From Xylanimonas protaetiae (GTDB lineage Bacteria; Actinomycetota; Actinomycetes; Actinomycetales; Cellulomonadaceae): a DNA stretch of 64,000 nt. The stretch is taken from the NCBI RefSeq assembly GCF_004135385.1, contig NZ_CP035493.1:2733440-2797439 (forward strand), read 5' to 3'. Position 1 is the first letter of the stretch; the number at the start of each line of letters is the position of its first letter. Below the pieces are notes generated by a model. The model was not told where the DNA came from. It ran no database searches and saw only the letters and a list, made by a program, of their open reading frames with translations. The translations under genes were made by a program, and so were the position numbers. Below are positions 1 through 8,835 of this stretch, one piece after another.

Positions 1-1405
1 CGCGGAACCGGTCCGGGTCCTGCTCGTAGCAGTGGCTGTCGTACACGTCGACGCCCCGCACGCGGTGCGAGTACCCGGAGGCGTCGATGACCGGCCGGGT
101 CGGGTCGGCCGCCTTCGTGGCGAGGTACATGCCCACGGTCACGTCGTCGAGCTGCGTGATCCGGTCGTGCAGCGCCTGCCAGGTCTCGTTGAGGGGGCAC
201 CAGCCGACGATCGACGGGTGGTTCCGGTCGCGGCGCACCGCCTCGACCCACTGCGTGACGAACGACGCCGTCGGGCGCTGGTTGTCGCCGCGCGGGCCGG
301 CACCGCCCGCGCCCCAGTCGCCGAACTCGCCCCAGACCAGGTAGCCCAGCCGGTCGGCGTGGTAGAGGTAGCGCTCCTCCGCCACGCGCTGGTGGATGCG
401 GGCCCCGTTGAACCCGGCCGCGATGCCCAGCTCGATGTCGCGCCGCAGCGCCTCGTCCGACGGGGCCGTCATGAGCGTGTCGGGCCAGTAGCCCTGGTCG
501 AGGACGAGCCGCTGGAACACCGGCTCCCCGTTGAGCAGCAGCCGGTTCCCGTCGATCGTGACCGACCGCAGGCCGGCGTAGGAGGAAACCTCGTCGACCA
601 CCGCCCCGCCGTCGAGGAGCCGCACGGTGAGGTCGTAGAGGTGCGGGTCCTGCGGCGACCAGAGCCGGACGCGGTCGGCGGGAACCTCCAGGCGGAGGCT
701 CGGCGCGAGCTCCAGCACCGGGACGCTCGCCGTCACGATGTCGCCGGCGCCGTCGCGCAGCACCGCCTCGAGCGTCAGCCCGGCGGCGCGCGACGACAGC
801 TCGGCGGTGACCCGGAAGGTCGAGTCCGCCACCTGGGGGACCACCTGGAGGGCCGCCACGTGGGCGGGCGCCACTGCCTCCATCCAGACCGTCTGCCAGA
901 TCCCGGTCGTGCGCGTGTAGAAGCACTCCGTGTTGTGGAAGTACGTCGCCTGCTTGCCGCGCGCCTGCGGTTCGTCGCGAGTGTCCCGGGCCCGCACGAC
1001 GACGGTGAACTCGTCCCCGGCCCGCACGAGACCGGTCAGGTCGGCGGTGAACGACGTGAACCCGCCGCGGTGCCGGGCGACCTCCCGGCCGTCGACCCAC
1101 ACGGTGGCGTCGTGGTCGACGGCGCCGAAGTGGAGCAGCACGTCGCGCCCCGCCCACGTCTGCGGCACCCGCACGGTCCGGCGGTACCAGACCGCCGAGA
1201 GGAAGTCGGGGTTCCCGATGCCCGAGGCTGCCGACTCGGGCGCGAACGGCACCAGGATCCGCCCCTCGTACGGCGTCTCGAGCAGGCCGCGGTCGATGCC
1301 GGAGTCGCCGCGGTCCAGCTCGAACTCCCACGTCCCGTTGAGGTTCACCCACTCGTCCCGGACGAGCTGGGGGCGCGGGTGCTCAGGCCTGGGGGTCTCG
1401 TTCAC
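1..1405 (-). CDS. Glycoside hydrolase family 2 protein (C-terminus cut by window edge)
   Basis: A GH2 enzyme of the beta-galactosidase/beta-glucuronidase type. The 468 visible residues show the sugar-binding jelly roll (about 20-200, with LNGTWEFELD near the start), the Ig-like sandwich (about 200-300) and the start of the TIM barrel. The barrel holds the acid/base motif CPLNETW with catalytic Glu near residue 407; the nucleophile lies beyond the window. No signal peptide is visible, so it is probably cytoplasmic and acts on imported oligosaccharides. The GTG start at 1405 follows an AAAGAGG ribosome site and lies 55 bp after the permease gene, so this is the last visible gene of the sugar-uptake operon. 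The substrate cannot be set from sequence. Confidence 0.9.
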   Translation of the reverse strand, partial: MNETPRPEHPRPQLVRDEWVNLNGTWEFELDRGDSGIDRGLLETPYEGRILVPFAPESAASGIGNPDFLSAVWYRRTVRVPQTWAGRDVLLHFGAVDHDATVWVDGREVARHRGGFTSFTADLTGLVRAGDEFTVVVRARDTRDEPQARGKQATYFHNTECFYTRTTGIWQTVWMEAVAPAHVAALQVVPQVADSTFRVTAELSSRAAGLTLEAVLRDGAGDIVTASVPVLELAPSLRLEVPADRVRLWSPQDPHLYDLTVRLLDGGAVVDEVSSYAGLRSVTIDGNRLLLNGEPVFQRLVLDQGYWPDTLMTAPSDEALRRDIELGIAAGFNGARIHQRVAEERYLYHADRLGYLVWGEFGDWGAGGAGPRGDNQRPTASFVTQWVEAVRRDRNHPSIVGWCPLNETWQALHDRITQLDDVTVGMYLATKAADPTRPVIDASGYSHRVRGVDVYDSHCYEQDPDRFR

Positions 1406-1459
1406 TGCACAACCTCTTTCTGCACTGCTGTTCGTGGTCTGATGCGGGGCGCGCACGGG

Positions 1460-2287
1460 CTAGCCCTTGATCCCGGTGAGGCTGACGCCCTTGACGATGT
1501 AGCGCTGGAAGATGACGAAGAGCACGATCATCGGCAGCGACGCCACCATGTTCGCCGTCATCGGCAGCACATAGTCGACGGTGTAGGTGCTGGCGAACGT
1601 CGGGATGCCGATGGGGAGCGTGAACATGTCGGCCGTCATCGTCGCGAGCAACGGCCACAGATAGTTGTTCCAGCTCCCGGTGAAGGTGAGGATCCCGACG
1701 GTCAGGAGGATCGTCTTCGACAACGGCAGGACGAGGCTCCAGTAGATGCGCCAATGGCCCGCGCCGTCGACCGTGGCGGCCTCGGTGAGCTCGTTCGGCA
1801 GCTGCTTGATGAATGCCGTGATGATGATGAAGTTCATCGACGCGGCGATCCCCGGGAGGATCAGGCCCGCGTACGTGTTGATGAGGTGCATCCAGTTGGC
1901 CGTGACGAAGAGCGAGGTGATCGTGGCCTCGCCCGGCACCATGAGGCCGAGGATCATGAAGATGTAGAAGAACGTGGCGCCCTTGAACTTGATCCGGGCG
2001 ACCGCGTAGGCGGCCATGGGGGTGACGAGCAGCGTCAGCGCCGTCGAGACGATCGCGATGATGAGGCTGTTGACGAACCACACCCAGACGCCCGACCGCA
2101 GGAGCACCGTCGGATAGTTCTCGAGCGTGTAGGGCGGGAGGAACCAGTCGAAGACGTTCGACATGGTCTGCCCCTCGTGGTGCAGCGAGACCGCCAGCGA
2201 CCACAGGACGGGCACCAGGAAGGTGACGGCGAGGACGACGGTCGCAAAGGTCAGCAGGACGCCGCCGGGAGTGAGTCGCTTCTTCAT
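1460..2287 (-). CDS. Carbohydrate ABC transporter permease (CUT1, MalG type)
   Basis: Inner-membrane permease of 275 residues with six predicted transmembrane segments. The cytoplasmic EAA loop (EAATVDGAGHWRIYW) contacts the ATPase. Length and C-terminal ending fit the MalG/LacG half of a CUT1 sugar importer. The ATG at 2287 is two bases after the stop of the partner permease, indicating translational coupling. No ATPase gene lies in the visible operon. CUT1 systems of actinobacteria commonly share one MsiK ATPase encoded elsewhere, so this one probably does as well (inference). Confidence 0.92.
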   Translation of the reverse strand: MKKRLTPGGVLLTFATVVLAVTFLVPVLWSLAVSLHHEGQTMSNVFDWFLPPYTLENYPTVLLRSGVWVWFVNSLIIAIVSTALTLLVTPMAAYAVARIKFKGATFFYIFMILGLMVPGEATITSLFVTANWMHLINTYAGLILPGIAASMNFIIITAFIKQLPNELTEAATVDGAGHWRIYWSLVLPLSKTILLTVGILTFTGSWNNYLWPLLATMTADMFTLPIGIPTFASTYTVDYVLPMTANMVASLPMIVLFVIFQRYIVKGVSLTGIKG

Positions 2288-2289
2288 GG

Positions 2290-3267
2290 TCACTTCTCGC
2301 TTCGGGTCTGGACTCGCAGCTGGAGCAGCGAGAAGACCAGCAATATGAGGAACAGGGCGAAGGACATGGCGGAGGCGTACCCGAGGTTGTCCTTCCCGAA
2401 TCCCGTCTGGTAGATGTAAAGAACCAGCGACGTCGTCGAGCCGGCCGGCCCGCCTCCCGTGATCAGCTGCACCTGGCCGAAGACCTTGAAGCACGCGATG
2501 ACCTGCAGCAGGAACACCAGCCAGTGCGTGCGGGACATGAGCGGGAGCGTGATCGAGAAGAGCTGCCGTCCCTTGCTCGCGCCGTCGATCGACGCGGCCT
2601 CGTAGACGTCGTCGGGAATCTCCTGGAGCGCCGCGAGATAGAGCAGCATCGCGAACCCGATCGTCCACCACACGGTGGTTCCCGCCAGCGTGACCCACGC
2701 CAGGCGTGGCCCGAGGAGCCATTGCGGTTCGACGTCGGCCGGCAGGAGCCCGATGTCGTGGAGGAAGTGGTTGATGAACCCCGTGTGGGGCGACGCCATG
2801 AACCGCGAGATGTACGAGATGACCGAGACGGTCAGGACGCTGGGGATGTAGAACGCCGACCGGGCGAACGCCCGGACCCGGCTCGCGCGGTTGGCCAGCA
2901 GGGCGACCAGGACGGCGACGACCATCATCGTGGGCACGGTGATGATCGTGAACTTCACCGTGTTGCCCAGCGCCGCCCAGAAGTACTTGTCGTCGAGCGC
3001 CTTGGCGTAGTTGGCGAGGCCGACGAAGCCCTGGGAGCCGGTCAGGCTCCACTTGCTGAGGCTCACCCACATGGCCTGGAACACGGGCCAGATCGTGAAC
3101 ACCGTGTACAGCAGCAGGAAGGGCGCCATGAACACGAGCGCGGTGGTGAGCTCACGCCGGTTCCGCGACGTCGTCTGGTGGCTCTGTGGTCGGCGTCTCC
3201 GCGCGGGGCGCCTCTGTGCTTGCCGCGCGCCCGCGATCGCGAGCTCGCGCCGGTTCAGCAACTTCAC
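2290..3267 (-). CDS. Carbohydrate ABC transporter permease (CUT1, MalF type)
   Basis: First permease of the CUT1 importer, 325 residues, with six transmembrane helices after a basic cytoplasmic N-terminus. Its EAA motif (YEAASIDGASKGRQLF) sits near residue 215. The GTG at 3267 was chosen because the protein aligns from the basic VKLLNRREL stretch and an AAAAGAGA ribosome site precedes it; longer open frame upstream is Arg/Gly-rich filler. It is followed at once by the MalG-type gene and preceded, after a 135-bp spacer with a strong hairpin, by the binding-protein gene. Likely imports an oligosaccharide processed by the downstream GH2 enzyme. Confidence 0.9.
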   Translation of the reverse strand: MKLLNRRELAIAGARQAQRRPARRRRPQSHQTTSRNRRELTTALVFMAPFLLLYTVFTIWPVFQAMWVSLSKWSLTGSQGFVGLANYAKALDDKYFWAALGNTVKFTIITVPTMMVVAVLVALLANRASRVRAFARSAFYIPSVLTVSVISYISRFMASPHTGFINHFLHDIGLLPADVEPQWLLGPRLAWVTLAGTTVWWTIGFAMLLYLAALQEIPDDVYEAASIDGASKGRQLFSITLPLMSRTHWLVFLLQVIACFKVFGQVQLITGGGPAGSTTSLVLYIYQTGFGKDNLGYASAMSFALFLILLVFSLLQLRVQTRSEK

Positions 3268-3334
3268 CTGGGTCTCTTTTCGTGCGCACCGGCCACGCTG
3301 CCGGTCGAGGACGGGTCGGAGGACGGGTCGCCCG

Positions 3335-3368
3335 GGCCGGCCGCACGCCATGGCGCGCGCGGCCGGCC
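3335..3368 (-). promoter_or_regulatory. Hairpin between binding-protein and permease genes
   Basis: A 10-bp perfect inverted repeat (GGCCGGCCGC and its complement, 3335-3344 and 3359-3368) lies in the spacer after the binding-protein stop codon. A 12-bp direct duplication (GAGGACGGGTCG, 3307-3318 and 3319-3330) is next to it. Such processing or attenuating stem-loops are typical after ABC binding-protein genes and raise binding protein over permease. The role here is inferred from position. Confidence 0.5.
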
Positions 3369-3402
3369 GCAGGGGTGGGGTGACCGCCGAGGAACGGCGT
3401 GA

Positions 3403-4743
3403 CTACTGCAGGTCCGAACCCATCTCCGCGATCATGTTGTCGATCGCGGTGCCGGAGTCGCTCTGCCCGGCCCAGATCGTGTCGAGGTTCTTGATGATGG
3501 TGTCCTTGAGCGCGTAGAAGTGCTCGTTGCTCGACGGCAGCACCGCCACGTCCTTCTCGTGCATGTAGCTGCTGCGGAAGGGCATGTCCAGGTAGGCCTG
3601 GTTGGACGTCACCTGGGAGTTGGCGGGGATCTGCCCCGACCCGGCCCAGGTCAGGCCGCCCTGCGACGCGACCCAGTTGATGAAGTCGACGGCCGCCTGG
3701 GTGTCCTCGTCGGAGCGCTTCGGGTTCGCCGGGATGATCAGGGTGTGCGAGTCCGCCCAGGCGGCGTCGCTGCCGCCGAACAGGGCCGGGAAGTTCTGCG
3801 GCGTGAAGCTCAGCCCGTCGCTCTGCTCGAAGGCGCCCGTCGCCCAGGTCCCGCCGAACATGATCGCGGCCTGGCCCTGCTGGAACAGCTTCTGGTGGTC
3901 CTCGATGCCGGGCAGGACGTACCCGTCGTCGTAGAGGCCCTTGAGGAAGTCGGCGGCCTTCACGGCGGTGGCACGGTCCATCGTGATCTTCGTGCCGTCG
4001 CTGGAGACCAGCGGGGCGCCGCCCATCTGGAAGTAGGTGGCCCACCAGACGCGGTAGGGGTCGTCGCCCTGCTGGGGGAGCGCCAGCGGGGAGACGTCCG
4101 CGCCGACGGAGTCCTTGAGCTGCTTGAGGATGCCGAGCAGGTCGTCGGAGCTCGCGACGGGGAGCTGGCCGTTCGCGTCGAGCTGGATGCCGGCCTTCTG
4201 GATGAGGTCGTTGTTGAAGTACATGATCTCGGCGTGGGTGTCCAGCGGGATCGCGTAGTGCTGGCCGTCGAACGAGACGCCGTCCTGGGAGGCCTTCGGG
4301 TACTCGCTCCAGTCGGTGCCCGCCGCCGAGGTGTAGTCGTCGATCGGGACGACGACGTCCTTGGCCACCAGCTCGGGCAGCTTCGACATGTGGGAGATGC
4401 CGATGTCGGGGCCGTTGCCGGTCGCGACCGCGGTCGTGAGCTTCGTGTAGTAGTCCGCCCAGACCAGCATCACGGACTGGACCTGCTTCTTCGGGTTCGT
4501 CGCGTTGTACTCCTCGACGATCTTGTCCATCCAGGCGCCGTCGCCTCCGGAGAACAGCGACCACAGGACGAGCTTGTCGGGGTCGGTCTTGACGCTCTCG
4601 GGGTTGTTGACGGTGCCGTCCTCGTTCACGTCGGCGGTGGCACCGCCGCCGGGGGCGCTCCCGGCTGACGGACCGCTGCATCCCGCCAGGGCAAGCGCTG
4701 CAGTCACGGCGACAGCGCCGAGACTCAGGAGTCCCTTCCTCAT
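3403..4743 (-). CDS. Extracellular sugar-binding lipoprotein of the ABC importer
   Basis: Family 1 solute-binding protein of 446 residues. It begins MRKGLLSLG, continues with a hydrophobic core and ends the signal at the lipobox LALAGC, so it is anchored to the membrane by lipid on Cys and captures sugar outside the cell. The Ser/Gly/Ala linker and the mature domain (DKLVLWSLFSGGDGAW, later FGGTWATGAF) fit the CUT1 binding-protein fold. A GGAGAGGATC ribosome site stands before the ATG at 4743. It is the first gene of the operon, facing the LacI gene across a 215-bp divergent spacer that carries a perfect palindrome. Confidence 0.93.
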   Translation of the reverse strand: MRKGLLSLGAVAVTAALALAGCSGPSAGSAPGGGATADVNEDGTVNNPESVKTDPDKLVLWSLFSGGDGAWMDKIVEEYNATNPKKQVQSVMLVWADYYTKLTTAVATGNGPDIGISHMSKLPELVAKDVVVPIDDYTSAAGTDWSEYPKASQDGVSFDGQHYAIPLDTHAEIMYFNNDLIQKAGIQLDANGQLPVASSDDLLGILKQLKDSVGADVSPLALPQQGDDPYRVWWATYFQMGGAPLVSSDGTKITMDRATAVKAADFLKGLYDDGYVLPGIEDHQKLFQQGQAAIMFGGTWATGAFEQSDGLSFTPQNFPALFGGSDAAWADSHTLIIPANPKRSDEDTQAAVDFINWVASQGGLTWAGSGQIPANSQVTSNQAYLDMPFRSSYMHEKDVAVLPSSNEHFYALKDTIIKNLDTIWAGQSDSGTAIDNMIAEMGSDLQ

Positions 4744-4857
4744 GGGTTTGATCCTCTCCGAGGTCTGCGCCCGGACTCCTGCGTCCGGGCCGGGCCTCGT
4801 CACTCCGTCGTGTGGGTCGCCCGACGACCCCAGGGAAGCGTCGCCAGGAGGCGATTT

Positions 4858-4869
4858 TGCATCGATGCA
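4858..4869. promoter_or_regulatory. Probable LacI-family operator
   Basis: TGCATCGATGCA is a perfect 12-bp palindrome with the central CpG expected of LacI/GalR operators. It lies 115 bp upstream of the binding-protein gene and 89 bp upstream of lacI. It most likely lets the adjacent regulator repress the sugar-uptake operon and perhaps itself. No second copy was noticed elsewhere in the window by eye. Confidence 0.55.
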
Positions 4870-4958
4870 TTTCGCCCGCCGCTCAGCATCCTCGGGGACT
4901 AGGCCGGTGTCAAGCGTCTGTGCCAGACTTCCGTCCGAGCCGCTGACAAGGGAGTTGC

Positions 4959-5954
4959 ATGGGATCACGCAGGGACGTCGCCGTCGCCGCAGGCGTCTCC
5001 GTCCGCACCGTCTCGAACGTCGTCAGCGGGGCCGCCCACGTCGCCCCCCGGACGCGGGAGCGCGTCCTCAGGGCGATCGAGCAGCTCGACTACCGCCCCA
5101 GCGAGTTCGCCCGCAGCCTGCGGGTGGGCAGGTCCGGCCTCGTTGGCCTCATGCTGCCCGAGCTGGACACCCCGTACTTCGCCGACATCACCCGCACGCT
5201 CGTCGGCGAGGGGTCGCGCCACGGCCTGACCGTCGTGATCGACCAGACCGAGGGCGACCGGAACCGCGAGCTCGCCTGGATCGAGCGCACCACCCACGGG
5301 GGCCTGTTCGACGGGCTGATCCTGAGCCCGCTCGCGCTCCGGCCGGGTGACGTGGGCCTCTTCCCGCGCGACAGCCCGGTGGTGTTCCTCGGCGAGGACG
5401 AGTTCCCCGGCTTCGACCACGTCATGGTGGACGGCGCGGCAGCGGCCCGCGACGCGGTGACCCACCTGGTTGACGCCGGCCGGCGGAGGATCGCCGTGAT
5501 CGGCGCCGAGCGGCCCGGCCGGGGCACCAGCGCGCAGCGCCTCGACGGCTGGCGGGACGCGCTGGCGCGCGCGGACGTGCCGGCCGACCCCGAGCTCGTC
5601 GGCTATGTCAGCGGGTTCACCCGGACCGAGGGCTACCGGGCGATGCACGAGCTGCTCGACCGCGGCCCGGACGCGGTCTTCTGCTTCTCCGACCCCTTGG
5701 CGCTCGGGGCGATGCGCGCCCTGTACGAGCGGAAGGTCCGCGTGCCCGACGACGTCGCCGTCGTCGGCTTCGACGACATCGAGGACGGCAGGTTCTCCGC
5801 CCCGTCGCTGACGACCATCAGCCCCGACAAGGCGCTCCTGGCGCGCACGACGTTCCGGCGGCTGACCGCACGGCTCGAAGGGAGCCGGGACGATCCCGAG
5901 ACCGTCATTGTCCCGCACCGGCTCGTCGTGCGGGAGAGCTCGCCGGGCGACTGA
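4959..5954 (+). CDS. LacI-family transcriptional regulator
   Basis: A 331-residue repressor. The N-terminal LacI helix-turn-helix (DVAVAAGVSVRTVSNVVSG) and hinge helix (residues about 48-60) are followed by a periplasmic-binding-protein-like effector domain with the usual VVGFDDIEDGRFSAPSLTT segment. An AAGGGAG ribosome site precedes the ATG. It diverges from the sugar ABC operon, so its inducer is most likely the imported sugar or a breakdown product. The HTH begins almost at residue 1, slightly shorter than usual but complete. Confidence 0.93.
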   Translation: MGSRRDVAVAAGVSVRTVSNVVSGAAHVAPRTRERVLRAIEQLDYRPSEFARSLRVGRSGLVGLMLPELDTPYFADITRTLVGEGSRHGLTVVIDQTEGDRNRELAWIERTTHGGLFDGLILSPLALRPGDVGLFPRDSPVVFLGEDEFPGFDHVMVDGAAAARDAVTHLVDAGRRRIAVIGAERPGRGTSAQRLDGWRDALARADVPADPELVGYVSGFTRTEGYRAMHELLDRGPDAVFCFSDPLALGAMRALYERKVRVPDDVAVVGFDDIEDGRFSAPSLTTISPDKALLARTTFRRLTARLEGSRDDPETVIVPHRLVVRESSPGD

Positions 5955-5985
5955 CCCTGCGGGCGCCCGACCTGCGGACGGGCCC

Positions 5986-6024
5986 GGGCTGCGGGGCCCG
6001 CCGACCGGCGAGGCCCCGCAGCCC
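5986..6024. terminator. Bidirectional hairpin terminator
   Basis: A 12-bp perfect stem (GGGCTGCGGGGC and its complement) closes a 15-nt loop between the convergent lacI and putative lipoprotein genes. There is no U tract, which is common in high-GC actinobacteria. Confidence 0.6.
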
Positions 6025-6033
6025 CACGGCGGC

Positions 6034-6459
6034 TCAGGGCGCGACGATCGACACCGCGTCCGAGAGGTAGTCGATGCCGTGCGCGGAGACGCCGACCCGG
6101 AGCGACGCACCCGGGGCGAGGTCGCCGGGGACGGCGAGCCGGACCGTCCACCGGCCCTCGGCGTCCGCGTCGAGCGGCTCGACGAGGTCGACGTCGTGGC
6201 GGACGCCGTCGACCGTCAGGACCGGCTCCATGCCCGTCGTGCCCGCCGGGGTGCCCGCCTGACCGGTGTCGAAGCAGTCGTCGAAGAAGTGCCGGCCGTC
6301 CACCTCGATCTGCGCGCCCGGCGCGGCGCCCGCGGGCGCCGAGACCTCCGGGGCCACGCAGGACGCCGCCCCGGGCGACGCCGTCGCCGAGCACCCGGCG
6401 GAGGTCGGCAGAGCGCCGAGCGCGACGACGACGACGGCAGCGGCGCGACGGCGGTCCAT
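6034..6459 (-). CDS. Small secreted or lipid-anchored protein of unknown function
   Basis: A 141-residue protein with an Arg-rich start, a hydrophobic run (AAAVVVVALGALP) and a Cys at TSAGC. This could be a weak lipobox or simply a Sec signal. The rest is a single all-beta-looking domain (ADAEGRWTVRLAVPGDLAPGA) resembling bacterial Ig-like modules of exported proteins, and two further Cys residues lie in FDDCFDTG and ASCVAPE. The start is 25 bp after the GNAT stop on the same strand, so it is probably co-transcribed. No function can be assigned. Confidence 0.65.
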   Translation of the reverse strand: MDRRRAAAVVVVALGALPTSAGCSATASPGAASCVAPEVSAPAGAAPGAQIEVDGRHFFDDCFDTGQAGTPAGTTGMEPVLTVDGVRHDVDLVEPLDADAEGRWTVRLAVPGDLAPGASLRVGVSAHGIDYLSDAVSIVAP

Positions 6460-6484
6460 GAGACGGACGGTAGCGCCCGCGGGC

Positions 6485-7639
6485 CTACCGCGCCGCGGCG
6501 TCGGACCCCGGCACGTCGTGGCGCTGCCACGTCGCGAGGACGCCCGCACCGCGGAACCCGAGGGCCACGTTGATCGACAGCATGAACGTGTTCTCCTCGG
6601 CGTTGAACGTGTGGATGCGGCGGATCTTGGGGCGGTCGGCCATCATCGCGAGCAGGTTCGTGGCCTTGACGAGCATGCCGAGACGGCGGCCGCGGTGGTC
6701 GGAGATCACCAGGGTGTCGCCCTGGAAGCCGAAGTCGACCTCGTCGAAGTCGGGGAGGGCCAGCTCCGTGAACGCCGTGAGCGCGCCGGTGGGGGCGTGC
6801 TCGGCGGCCGTGAGCAGCACCTGCTGGTGGGCCTGCGCCTGCTCCTCGAGGTGCGCGGCGACACGGGCCGCGTCCCACTGCTGCGCCTCGGTCTCGACGG
6901 CGGCGTGCGGGGCGTCCGTGCTCATCCGGGCCCACAGCACGGCGAGGCGCTCGTGGAACTCCGCCGGGACGGTGCGGTTCCACGTGTGCACCACGTAGTC
7001 GTCCCCCGCGGCGGCAACGGCCGCGGCGAGATGCTGCTCGACGTCGGACGTCGTGTCGGGCACGGGCAGCGTGGACGCGCGGGCCACCTGCTCGAGCGCG
7101 AAGCCGCGCCGGAGGGCGAAGCGCGCCGCCGCGTCCGTCGTGTCCACGCGGCCGGAGCCGGTCGGCGCCGTGACGACGCCAGGACCCGGATCGGGCTCGG
7201 GGGCGTGCGCGCTCCAGCTGACCGCGACCGTGCGGCCCGTCCGGGCCACCCACGTGTCGGCCGCGTCGGCGAGGGCCGTGCCGATGCCCTGGGCGCGGTG
7301 GTCCGGGTGCACGGAGACGCTGACGAACGCGAGGTGCTCGTCGTCCTGCTGCGGCAGGCCGATCTCGGCGACACCGAGGACGGCCGTGTGGTCGCTGCCG
7401 TCGGCGTCGTCGCGGACGGCGGCGACCAGGGTGTTGCGCTTCCAGGGGTTGTCGGCCAGGAACGCCATGAGGATCGGGGTCGGGGCCCAGCGGTCGTGGT
7501 GCCCCCAGGTCTCGAGCTCGACGGCCTGCCGGATGCGGGAGTAGCCCTGGTAGACCCAGCGCCACTCCCACTCCCAGTCGGCGCCGACGGGCGGTGCGGG
7601 GACTTCGACGATGCGCCAGGCGGGCGCGGGGTTGCTCAT
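6485..7639 (-). CDS. GNAT-family N-acetyltransferase (two-domain)
   Basis: 384 residues with an N-terminal GNAT domain. The acetyl-CoA loop VSVHPDHRAQGIGTAL lies near residue 100. The C-terminal half resembles a second GNAT fold (GRRLGMLVKATNLLAM, then RIHTFNAEENTFMLSINVALGFR). Tandem GNAT proteins of this size are common in actinobacteria and some act on amino-sugar or antibiotic-like substrates, but nothing here fixes the acceptor. The ATG at 7639 is preferred over an upstream in-frame start because the conserved protein begins MSNPAPAWRIVEV. Confidence 0.85.
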   Translation of the reverse strand: MSNPAPAWRIVEVPAPPVGADWEWEWRWVYQGYSRIRQAVELETWGHHDRWAPTPILMAFLADNPWKRNTLVAAVRDDADGSDHTAVLGVAEIGLPQQDDEHLAFVSVSVHPDHRAQGIGTALADAADTWVARTGRTVAVSWSAHAPEPDPGPGVVTAPTGSGRVDTTDAAARFALRRGFALEQVARASTLPVPDTTSDVEQHLAAAVAAAGDDYVVHTWNRTVPAEFHERLAVLWARMSTDAPHAAVETEAQQWDAARVAAHLEEQAQAHQQVLLTAAEHAPTGALTAFTELALPDFDEVDFGFQGDTLVISDHRGRRLGMLVKATNLLAMMADRPKIRRIHTFNAEENTFMLSINVALGFRGAGVLATWQRHDVPGSDAAAR

Positions 7640-7808
7640 GGTGGGGATCGTAGGAAGGCGGGGACCCGGTGGCACCGTCTATTTGCGCCCGGCGCGCGAT
7701 GACCGGTCGTGCCTGGGTCCTGCGCCGACCTCAGGGCTCGGCGAACGACGGCAGTGCGCGGCGCGTCCCGGCACGTATCAGCCCGCCGGTCGTGGTGTCT
7801 TGGTGGGT

Positions 7809-8786
7809 ATGGACACCTCGACGACGCACGGCGCGGCCGACGTCCGTACCGGGTCCACGGCGGGTGCCGACGCACCGGCGCCGGGCGTGCGCTCCGGGCT
7901 CACCAAGGCGCTGGACGAGGCGAGCCCGGAGCTCATCAGCTACCTGGGCCTGCGGGTCGCGATCATCGCGCTCACGGCGCTGCTGGCCGTCGCCGTGTTC
8001 CTCGAGAACGCGCACCTGCGCGAGCTGTCCTGGGACGGCAAGCTCGAGGGTTTCGTCGCGCTGGGGTCGATCAGCTCGTACTGGTACACGTCGGCGCAGA
8101 GCGTGTTCATCGCCGTGCTGGTGGGCTACGGGATCTGCCTCATCGCCATCAAGGGCGAGACGAGCTTCGAGGAGACGTGCCTCAACGCGTCCGGGCTGTG
8201 CGCCCCCGTGGTGGGGTTCGTGCCGACGTACTGGGCGAGCTGCGGTGCCGTGGCGCCCTACCGCACGTGGTGCCAGGGGCAGAGCGGGTTCGAGGGCAGG
8301 ATCGCCACCAGCATCGTCGCCACCCTCGTGGCGGGCGGCGTGGTCATCGCCGTGTTCCTGGCCCTGACCGTGCTCCGCGGGCGCGGGCCGGCGCCGCACG
8401 TGATCGTCGGGTTCGCCGTCACCGTGGGGTTCTACGTCGCGATGCTCGTCTGGTTCGTCGTGGCGCGGGACGGCTTCGTCCGCGGGGCTCACGGCGTCGC
8501 GGCGATCGGGCTGTTCGGCGGCGTCTTCGTCGTCGCCGTCTCCCGCACGCTGCGGGCGCGGACCCGGCCGGACCCGGCCGTGAAGGCACCCGTGGCGGCG
8601 CTCTACCTCGTCTCGACCGTCGCTCTCGGCCTGTCGCTCGTGGCCGTCGTCGGGATCTTCCTGGCGGTGCCCGCCGCGGAGGGCTCGTCGCGGCTGTTCT
8701 GGATCGAGTGGGTGCTGCTGTTCTTCTTCGTCGTCTTCTGGCTGGTGCAGACGCTCGACTTCTGGGAGCGGAAGCGGCCGCGCTGA
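7809..8786 (+). CDS. Polytopic membrane protein of unknown function
   Basis: 325 residues. After a soluble Thr/Gly/Ala-rich N-terminus of about 40 residues there are seven or so hydrophobic segments (for example LRVAIIALTALLAVAVF, IATSIVATLVAGGVVIAVF, WVLLFFFVVFWLVQTL). A luminal or outer loop (about residues 115-165) contains five Cys, including ETCLNASGLCAP and TWCQG, which may form disulfides. The C-terminus is basic. No known family was recognised. The gene stands alone between divergent and downstream neighbours; a hairpin follows it. Confidence 0.8.
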   Translation: MDTSTTHGAADVRTGSTAGADAPAPGVRSGLTKALDEASPELISYLGLRVAIIALTALLAVAVFLENAHLRELSWDGKLEGFVALGSISSYWYTSAQSVFIAVLVGYGICLIAIKGETSFEETCLNASGLCAPVVGFVPTYWASCGAVAPYRTWCQGQSGFEGRIATSIVATLVAGGVVIAVFLALTVLRGRGPAPHVIVGFAVTVGFYVAMLVWFVVARDGFVRGAHGVAAIGLFGGVFVVAVSRTLRARTRPDPAVKAPVAALYLVSTVALGLSLVAVVGIFLAVPAAEGSSRLFWIEWVLLFFFVVFWLVQTLDFWERKRPR

Positions 8787-8791
8787 GGCCG

Positions 8792-8809
8792 CGCGGGCCC
8801 CGGCCCGCG
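8792..8809. terminator. Hairpin after membrane-protein gene
   Basis: An 8-bp GC-only stem (CGCGGGCC and its complement) with a 2-base centre begins six bases after the stop codon. It is probably a terminator or an RNA end protector. Confidence 0.4.
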
Positions 8810-8835
8810 GCGCCCCCAGGTGCGATCCTCGAACC

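Noticed and set aside
3307-3368. Riboswitch in the sugar operon spacer
   Set aside because: Only a simple hairpin and a 12-bp duplication; no conserved aptamer core is recognisable.
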